Shown here: in pieces, positions 24,999 through 35,200 of the stretch
How positions within the stretch are numbered: position 1 is the stretch's first letter
Layout: every line of letters begins with the position of its first letter
NCBI GenBank assembly: GCA_938041325.1
Contig: CALIAG010000050.1
Location: forward strand, 1 to 39,393
DNA length: 39,393 nucleotides
Source of the DNA: an uncultured Saprospiraceae bacterium
GTDB taxonomy: Bacteria; Bacteroidota; Bacteroidia; Chitinophagales; Saprospiraceae
Direction of reading: 5' to 3'
Notes under the pieces: model-generated
What the model saw: only the letters and a program-made list of their open reading frames with translations
Databases searched by the model: none
What the model was told of the DNA's origin: nothing
Made by a program: the position numbers and the translations under genes

Positions 24999-25811
24999 TT
25001 ACTTTCTTCTGAATTCATATTTCTTTTCCAAAACCTGATAAAGGCGTTCAGCCGTTGATCCTTTGCCATTAAAATTAGTGTTGTGTAGATCGTACCCATA
25101 ATCTTTAGGAACAAGGACAAGGTATTGTTTATTTCGCTTTGGATCTACTTCATACAATTCAAGCATTAAATGGCTTCCCCAAGTTTCCAAAGAATATCTG
25201 TCAACTTCTGCCAATCCAGAAATTTTTTGATCTGAAAATATTTCCACCTCTGACTTGAGTGCAGTAAGCAAACTTATTACTTCGTATTTTCCTTCAAAGT
25301 AATAAAAATTATAGCTTTTGGATATTCCTGATTTAAAAGCTTTGTCTTGAAAAGGATTAAAAAGACAAGGAGTTGCTCGTGGTGATTTTGTCAATTTGTA
25401 AATAAACGGATCATTTATTCTGTACCGATATTCATACCTTAATGAGGTATCCTTATCGCTAACATCAAATTGAATTTTTATTGATTTAGAATCGGATTCC
25501 GTCCAAAGATAATGGTCCTCTTTCTTTTCAAGGAATCCGCCATTATCACTATTCAAATCTCTAAAATAAGGCTTCTCATCTCGAAGGCAAGTTATGATAT
25601 CTACATGCGGCGCTTCCCAACTAAAAGGGTGTGGTTCCGATACCTTTTTTAGTTTTAAATTGTTGATGGATTTAAAATCCAGCCATTGTCCACTTATCAA
25701 TTCATCTTTTGGAAAGTCTTCCTTTTGCGAATTAGTATTTGCATTTACATTCGGATTAGTGGCACAACTTTGTATCAATATTACAGAAATCAATAGTAAA
25801 AAGTACTTCAT
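24999..25811 (-). CDS. Predicted lipoprotein of unknown function
   Basis: The 270-residue protein begins MKYFLLLISVILIQSC, a lipoprotein signal peptide with the lipid-modified Cys at residue 16, followed by an Asn-rich linker (NPNVNANTNSQ), as is common for Bacteroidota surface or periplasmic lipoproteins. The rest is rich in aromatic and charged residues with a predicted beta-strand character (for example LRYEYRYRINDPFIYKL and QYLVLVPKDYGYDL). I recognise no domain. It is a single gene, convergent with the hybrid regulator and divergent from the giant surface protein, about 400 nt from the latter. Its role is unknown. Confidence 0.75.
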   Translation of the reverse strand: MKYFLLLISVILIQSCATNPNVNANTNSQKEDFPKDELISGQWLDFKSINNLKLKKVSEPHPFSWEAPHVDIITCLRDEKPYFRDLNSDNGGFLEKKEDHYLWTESDSKSIKIQFDVSDKDTSLRYEYRYRINDPFIYKLTKSPRATPCLFNPFQDKAFKSGISKSYNFYYFEGKYEVISLLTALKSEVEIFSDQKISGLAEVDRYSLETWGSHLMLELYEVDPKRNKQYLVLVPKDYGYDLHNTNFNGKGSTAERLYQVLEKKYEFRRK

Positions 25812-26218
25812 AATTCACAAAAAATTTTGTCATTGAAAAATACAAGCTACATAAGAAAGTGCAGAATATTTTGAAATAAATGACATGGCCTATTTTGTAA
25901 AACCACTTTTTCTGATGCCTACCTATCAATCTTACCCTTCATACTTTTACTTAGCCTAAGTGAATTTTGTAATTAAATTGTTATAAGCGTTTTCTCGTTT
26001 AATTTTCCTTTTTAAAGCATAAAAAAGTTAATACCTCTGCTTTTTAATAAAATAGGAAGATCCCTATTATTATTCTTTTCAGCCACTTAAACTTCTTCAA
26101 TACTAAAATAATAAATTTCTTTTTGGCCCTTCGTTTGCAATATTCAAGATATTGCCTTTCCTCTAAAATTTAATACTCTCCATTAAACAGACAAAAGAAA
26201 CATATTGTAAAATAATGT
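25812..26218. other. Divergent intergenic region upstream of the giant surface protein
   Basis: The 407 nt are A/T-rich with no gene seen. No exact TAnnTTTG element with a spaced TTTG was found on the plus strand, so the promoter of the giant gene is unassigned. Confidence 0.45.
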
Positions 26219-29200
26219 ATGGAAGTCATTAAGAAGTCAGGACTTTTCTTAATCTCTTTGATCCTCACTGCACAGATTTCAGCACAAACGCTCGAAGGAG
26301 AATGTATCCGTGCAGGATTTGGTATTGATGCATATACTTATGCAAACGGTACAGCTTGGATCAATATAGGGACTCCAGTCAACAGAAATGATGCTGATGA
26401 TTGGTTTTATGACCCCGCTATCTACGATGGGATAGGACGGGGTGTTATTGATGTTTCTAATGCTGCTTACTATCAAGCCCTACTTCAATCTGGTGCCAAT
26501 ATTCAATTTTACAAAAAAATGTCTGTCCCGCCTAATTCAATTATTAATGGCAGGAGGTGGCAGGATGCGACATATATACGAGATTTTTACGGCGGTATTG
26601 GGACGATAGATTCTACCTCTTTTTTCAACGCAAGTAAAAATGGAGAACCTCTTGAATCATGGTCAACAGGTCTACATAATGTAACCCCAAAAAATGATTT
26701 GATTGATTGCTTTGCTCACTTAAGAAGAGATGGCTCAACCTCTGAAAACCCTTTATGGTTATACCTTGGTTTTTCAAGAATTTCAAATTCGGGTGAAAGT
26801 TATTTTGATGCTGAGCTTTTTGCTAATGAAATTTTTTATGACCATAGTAATGGATTTCAACCAGTGGGCCCAGATGAAGGACACAATGCTTGGCAATTTG
26901 ATGCAGCTGGAAATATCACTGACATCGGTGATATGATTGTATCTGTAGTTATGAATACAGACAATATTCCAGAGTTTGAAATAAGAGTTTGGGTGAGTAG
27001 AAATGATTTCGAAAATGTTGATCCGACGACATTTGACTTTGGCGTTGATATAGATGGTGCATCCGTAAACTCAACGTATGGATATGCTGATATTCTTCCT
27101 CCAATCGGAGTAGATTTCGGGTGTGGAGAAACCAATAAAAGACCTTGGCCCAGCACGCCTTGGGGAACACTAGATGATCACGGAGATTTTTCGACAGAAT
27201 ATGAACCCGGTCAATTTGTTGAAATTGGATTAAATTTATATGAATTTGGAATTGACCCCCAATTAATAACAGGCTTAGATGCGTGTGCAGTTCCTTTTAG
27301 CAACCTAATCTTTAAAGCCAGAGCTTCTGCTTCATTCACCGCACAGTTAAAAGATTTTAGTGGTCCATTTACCTTTGTTGCTTTAGACTTTTTAGAATCA
27401 CATGCCATTGGTGATTCAATTACTTGTATAGACCCAATTATTAATCTTCAAGTTGAGAATCCATACCCTGACGCTTTCTATGAATGGTCAACAGAAGATG
27501 GCAATATTTTGACAAATTTAGGTTCAATAAATGATACTATAATATATGTAGATCAAGCAGGCACTTATATCTTGACATCAGCTTATATGAATGATTGTGA
27601 GTTGAGTTTTGATACTATAGTTGTAAACGACTATTCACATACGCCTCCTGTTACGATTTTATCTGACCCAATTACCGATTGTAGAAATTTAGTTGCTAAC
27701 CTTAGTGTACTCGAAGACGGATATGTATACCGTTGGGCCGGTCCAAACGGATCCAGTTTCTTTGGTCAGAATATTACAGTCACCGAACCTGGAGCCTATT
27801 ATTTACAAGTATTTAATCAATACGGCTGTATGAATCGAGACTCTATTTATGTGCTCGATTTTCCTTGTCAGGAAATAGACTCACCTATTCAAACCACTAC
27901 TTACATTGATGATATTCCTCCTTTTTTCACTGCTCCACCAGACGTTTCTATAGAATGTTATGAAGATCCGCTTGATTTAGGAATTACAGGAGATGTAGTT
28001 AACGAAAGAGAAAACTGTGAGCCTCGCAATATTCAAGCTGTTTTTACAGATGACTTTACAAGTAGTGGTTTTTGTAATGGAACAGGATTAATTAACCGAA
28101 CCTGGTCATTGACCGATCAATGTGGAAATAATCTTACACTTACTCAAGAAATTCATTTGGTTGATACAGAAGCTCCACTTTTCAATTCACCGGAAGATAT
28201 TACCATCAATTGTGATGATGATTATAATGATTTAAATTTAACGGGTTTGACTCCAATACCTGTTGATTCTTGCGACAATCTAGATATTTCGATTCAATTT
28301 ACAGATCAAATTACAGAAGATTTTGATTGTGAAGGTCAAACCTTAGTGAGCAGAATTTGGTCAGCAATGGACAATTGTGGAAACATTGCCTTAGATACTC
28401 AATTCATTTTAATGATTGATACTGTTGCACCACAATTGGTTGGTATTGAACTTACTCCCATTGTATCTTGTGATAGTGTACCTCCACCTCCTACAGTAAC
28501 AGCATTGGACAATTGTGATTCCGATCCAGTGATTCAGTTTTATGAAAATCAAAGACCTGGTGATTGTCCGAATCTTTACATTATTACTAGAACTTGGAGA
28601 GCTGGAGATAATTGTGGGAACTTGACTATTTTCACCCAGGAAATTCATGTTGAAGACACCGAAGACCCAGTCATTTTATCATTCCCAGGAAATACAACGA
28701 TTTCTTGTGACTCTGTTCCTCCACCAGGAAACCCACAAATTGAAGACAATTGTGATATACAAATAAATTTAACCTTTGACGAACAAGTAACTCAATCAAG
28801 CTGTGAAGGCAGCTATCAACTGGAGCGTACTTGGACCTGGTTAGATGATTGTAATAACGAAGCAAGCGCTACCCAAATAATTAGTGTAATTGACAATACC
28901 CCACCTACTTTTGATGGGCCAGAAGATGTAACTGTATCTTGTATTTTGGATATAGAAAATTTAATCAATACAGGAGATGCGACCAATGAGGATGACAATT
29001 GTACATCAACTGTCGAACAAGCAACTTTCGCAGATGACATTCAAATGCAATGTTCAGGAACAGGTGTCGTTTATAGAACCTGGAGTTTATTAGATAACTG
29101 TGATAATCTTACAGAATATATTCAAACCATTACAATAATAGATACCGTTCCTCCTATATTATCTGTGCCACAAGATATCGCGATCCAATGTGACCAAAAT

Positions 29201-32200
29201 CCTAACGACTTAACTATTACAGGTCAAGCGTTAGCTCAATCAGATAATTGTGATCAAAACCTAGGAACAGTCACTCATCAGGATGTAATATCACAAAGTC
29301 CAGATTGCATTTCTGAACTGACTATAACTAGAACCTGGTCCCTATCTGATGATTGTGGTAATACTGCTGAACATGTTCAAATTATACAAATTATTGATAC
29401 CGTTCCTCCTGTTTTTTCTGCTCCATCCGACATAACCATTGATTGCAATACCGATTATAATGATTTAACTCTTGTAGGTGAAGTACCTATTGCTGAGGAC
29501 AACTGCGATCAAAACCTTGGGAATGTTGAATACAATGACTTACTCGTTTTGGATGGATATTGTGATGGTTCGGGAAGAGTAGAAAGAACTTGGACAATTA
29601 CTGATGAATGCGGAAATACAAATAGTCAACTCCAAATCATAGCGTTTATTGACACCATTGCTCCGACCTTCATTCTTCCTGAAGATGTCACTTTAGATTG
29701 TACAATAGACCCGACCAATCTGAACTTTACTGGCGACGTTTCAGGAATTATTGACAACTGCGATATTGCCCTTGGAAATGTCCAATATGCAGATAGCATT
29801 ATTCAAAATACCCCATGTGAAGGTTCCGCAATTATTTATAGAACTTGGAGTCTATCTGATGATTGTGGAAACAGCACAACAGGAATACAGGTATTGACCT
29901 TTGCTGATACTACGGCTCCTATTATTTTAGCCCCAGTAGATTTGACTATTGATTGTCACGCACTCCTATCAGAGCTTGATCAATCTGACGAAGTTACCCT
30001 TGTTATAGAAGACTGTTCTTCAAATTTAGGACAGGCAACTTTCATGGATCAAGTCCTAAGGCCAGATTCATGCGATTATTTAATTCAACGAATATGGAGC
30101 CTCGAAGATGCTTGTGGTAATATTGGTTTGGATACTCAATTGATTGCAATAAAAGATACAATCCCTCCTATCTTCGATAATTTCCCAACTACTGTAAATG
30201 AATCCTGCGATACAATTCCTCCAGCTCCACTGTTAACTGCTACAGATAATTGTGATGACGATGTTAGTGTCATTCTTGTTGAAAATATAATTCCTGGAAA
30301 TTGTGATAACAATTATACGATTAATCGAATTTGGACGGCTACAGACAAATGTGGCAATAGCATCTCAATTTCTCAAAATGTTGAAGTCTTAGATTTTGCA
30401 GATCCAGTCATTTTAGAATTCCCGGCAGACATAACCGCAAGTTGTGAGTTAATTCCAGCTGTAGAGCCGATAGATGTAGAAGACAATTGCGATGCAAATA
30501 TCACATTGATTTTTTCTGAAACAATTGTTCCAGGAAATTGCAATAACAATTATGAAATTATTAGAACATGGGAGTGGGTTGACAATTGCAACAATAATAG
30601 TTCTCATAGTCAAACCATTACTATAATTGATCAAACAGGTCCTGAGTTCAATGCACCTGAAGATGTGACGATTGATTGTACTACTGACATAAATGACCTT
30701 GTTTTCACTGGCGATGTAACTGGAGTCTCTGATAATTGCGACGAAGAAGTTACATCTATTTCTTATAGTGATTTTTCGACCACAACGGGTTTATGCGATG
30801 GCAATATGCTTATTCGAAGAACTTGGACATTAACTGATTCCTGTGGCAATTCATTATCAGACCTTCAAGTAATTACAGTTATTGATACATTGGTTCCTTT
30901 TTTCATGGTTCCAGACGATATAACTTTAAGCTGTGGGCAAAATCCTGATGACATCAATTTAACAGGAGATGCAACAGGAGAAACTGATTTATGTGCCTCT
31001 TCAATCGGAGATGCAATTTTTATAGACAGTATTGCTAACAACATCCCTTGTGAAGGAAGTCAAATCATTTATAGAACTTGGAGTCTTTCTGACGATTGTG
31101 GTAATGAATTCTCAGCGATTCAGACCATCACTATCCAAGACGACAAAGCTCCAGTTTTTATTAGCACGGCCAATGACACCATTGTAGAATGCGATGCAAT
31201 TCCACCAGTTATTAACCCAACAGTTATAGATAGTTGTAACAGCACTTTCAATATTGATTTCTCCGAAAACATTATTCAAGGATCTTGTCCAAATGACTTT
31301 GTCTTGCAAAGAATATGGAGAGCGATAGATGACTGTGGTAATCAGGATTCTGTAGTGCAAACCATTACCGTTGTGGACAACACTGCTCCTTTCATAATTA
31401 GCTTTCCCAATGACACTACAGTCTTTTGCGATGCAGTCCCTGCAATTCCTGTATTAGAATTTGAAGATACTTGTAGCGATAGTGTGTATGTTGATTTTCA
31501 AGAGACAAATAGTCCAGGAGTTTGTATTAACATTCAACAAATAGAAAGGACATGGACCTTAACAGATAATTGTGGAAATCAATCTACTTATGCGCAGGTT
31601 ATTACATTGCATGAGTGTGGACCAGATGTTTCATTAGATTTGCCTCCGTACATTCCGGTCTGTGAAAACGAACCTGTATTATTAGAGTCAAATCTTTCTG
31701 CAGGGTACCCTACCCCATTTTATCAATGGCAATTTACCCAAGATACACTTGCTACTTGGATAGATATTCCAGGTGCGACAGCAGCATCTTACAATATAGC
31801 TACATTGACGGAGAATGAAAGTGGTTATTATCAACTTATCGTCGCAGATCAATTATTAAATTTAGGAGATTCACTCTGTAGTATTTTATCTGACAAGGTA
31901 TTTATAGCTATGCTTGAACATGCTCCTATCACATTATTATCTGAAGAAATTTGTGATGGAGATACATTAATGTTCCATAGTCAACCTTTATTTCAATCTG
32001 GAATATATCAAGACACTTTAACAGCATTCAATGGCTGCGATAGTGTTGTTCAAATGGATTTAGGGATACTTCCTATTTATACGAATAATGCATTAGATAC
32101 GGTGTGTGCAGGAGAGTCAGTAATGTGGGGAGATTCGATCTTTAGTGTTACCGGAAGTTATAGCTTCCTTTTCCAAACCATTGATGGATGTGATAGTTTG

Positions 32201-35200
32201 GTTTTACTTGATTTGATTGTAAGGCAACCTGTTATAACAAATCTTTCAGATCAGATTTGTGATGGGGACTCGGTAATGTTTGCAAGTCAGGGATATGTCT
32301 ACCAATCTGGTTCTTACTCGGATACTTTATCAGCAAGAAACGGTTGTGATAGTGTTGTCATTTTAGACTTAACAGTACATCCAAACTTTCAAAGTTTAGA
32401 AAATGCTATTATTTGTGCAGGTGATGAATATGTGATTGGTGATTCGATTTTTACGGAGACTGGATTTTATTCTTATACTTTCACTACCGTCAATGGTTGT
32501 GATAGTTTGTTTGAAATCAATTTAGTGGTTTTAGAAGAAAATAGGACGGATTTAGAATCACAAATTTGCGAAGGAGATAGCATACCTTTTGGGTCAGCAA
32601 TTTTATTTTTAGCAGGCAATTATGCAGATACACTTACTGCTGCAAATGGCTGTGATAGTATAATACACTTAGCCCTCAACTTATTACCCGAGTATAATCA
32701 TAGCTTTTCAGGAAGGATTTGCGAAGGAGAGGAATATAGTTTCGCTGATACTCTTTTAACTGAAGGCGGGGTTTACAATTTCGAATTAGAAACCATTGAT
32801 GGGTGTGATAGTTTGGTGGAACTTACGTTATTAATAGACTTGCCTTTTGAACTAAATTTACAAGAAAGTATATGTGAAGGAGATAGTATTTCCTTTAACG
32901 GTCAAATCCTATTCAACCAAGGTATTTATATTGATTCTCTTCAATCTGCACAAGGTTGCGATAGCCTCATCATAATGAATTTAACCACTCTTCCTACTTA
33001 TCGTTTCCAAAACACGGTAAGCATATGTGTTGGAAGTGAATATGTGATCGGGGATTCTACTTATACAGAACCTGGAGTTTATAACTATACATTTACTACG
33101 GTCAATGGATGTGATAGTATAATTGAGTTGCAACTATTTGTTTTGGACCAAGTCATAGAGAACCTGACCACTCGATTATGTGATGGAGATAGCATTTCAT
33201 TCGCAAATCAAACGATCACTTCAAACGGACAATATCGAGACACCCTAACTTCGGTAAACGGATGTGATAGCATTGTAATTCTAGACGTTTCTATTTTACC
33301 TGTTTACGATCAGCGCTTTATTGAATCCTTCTGTGCAGGAGATAGTTTAACTTTCGGTGATACAATACTTACTGCTCCTGGCATTTATAATTTTGAATAT
33401 CAAACTTATCTAGGCTGCGATAGTCTAATAGAATTAACCCTTATCGAAAACCAAAATTACACCATTAATCGTGTTGATCAAATTTGTGAAGGAGATAGCG
33501 TTTTATTTAATGGACAAACCCTTTTCCAACAAGGACAATATATCGATTCTTTGTTGACAACAGAGGGTTGTGATAGCATTATTATTTTTGACTTATCTGT
33601 GCATCCAAAATACCTTATCCAAAACACGGTAAGTATATGTGTTGGTAGTGATTATGTGATTGGAGATTCTACCTATACAGAATCTGGAGTTTACAATTAC
33701 ACCTTTGTTACCATCAACGGTTGCGATAGTTTGGTAGAATTAGAACTATTTGTTTTGGATGAAATCACAGAAAACATTAATGCACAATTTTGTGAAGGAG
33801 ATAGTATCCAGTTTGCCAACACCACTATTACTTCTGGTGGACAATATCAAGATACACTAAGTTCTATAAACGGATGCGACAGCATTGTCATTCTTGATGT
33901 TTCTATTTTACCAAACTACGATCAACGTTTCATTGAATCCTTCTGTGCAGGAGACAGCTTAATTTTCGGTGACACAATACTTACTGCTCCAGGTATTTAT
34001 AATTTTTCCCATCAGACTTTTCAAGGGTGTGATAGTCTAATCGAATTGACAATTATCGAAAATCAAACTTACACCAACAATTTTACAGATCAAATTTGTG
34101 AAGGGGATAGCGTTTTATTTAATGGGCAAATCTTTTTCCAACAAGGACAATATATTGATTCATTATTGACAATTGACGGTTGCGATAGTATTATAATTTT
34201 TGATTTATTAGTACATCCAAAATACTTAATCCAAAGCACGGTAAGCATATGTGTTGGAAGTGATTATATAATCGGTGACTCTACTTATACAGAAACAGGG
34301 GTTTACAATTATACTTTTACTACTGTTAATGGTTGTGATAGTTTAGTAGAATTAGAATTATTGGTGGTTGATGCCATTCATGAAAACGTCTCAGAATCAA
34401 TTTGCCAAGGAGATACAATAATATTTGGGAATATAGAAATAAGTCAAGTAGGTCAATATCAGGATACTTTAATCTCAGTAAATGGTTGTGATAGCATCGT
34501 GATTTTAGATTTAAACCTTATTCCGCATTATGAAATATTCAATACTGGAAATATCTGTAATGGAGAATCTTATGCTTTTGGAGACTCTCTTTATACAGAA
34601 ACAGGTATTTATACTTTTACTTACCAAAGCATATGGGGCTGCGATAGTATTGTCCATTTGAATCTCGAAGCTCGTGGCCCAATTATGACCCGTGATGTTC
34701 AATCAATTTGTGAAGGAGATAGCATCACATTTAATGATGCTACGATATTTACGCCGGGGCAATACACGGACACTCTTCAGGCTTTCAATGGTTGTGATAG
34801 TATTATCCTTTTAGATTTAATACTAAATCCTCAATATGAAGAAAACCGTACGGTAAACCTATGTGCTAATGCTATGTTCAACAGCATTGCTTATTTTAAT
34901 GATACCCTTTTAATTGATAGTTTACTTACCTATAACGGATGTGATAGTATAATCAACACAATGATCTTCGTGGTTAACGAGATTACAGATACCTTAGATT
35001 TAGATTTATGCTCTGGACAAGATTATTTGGGTCAAACATACACTTCGGATACCATCTTAATTTATAACGGAATATCTTTTAATGGTTGCGATAGTACCAA
35101 CGTCACTAATATTTATGTAGAAGAACCAAGAGATTCCTCTATCTATATTGAGATTTGCGAAGGAGATACCATTGTAATTGGTACAACTTCTTTTCATCAA

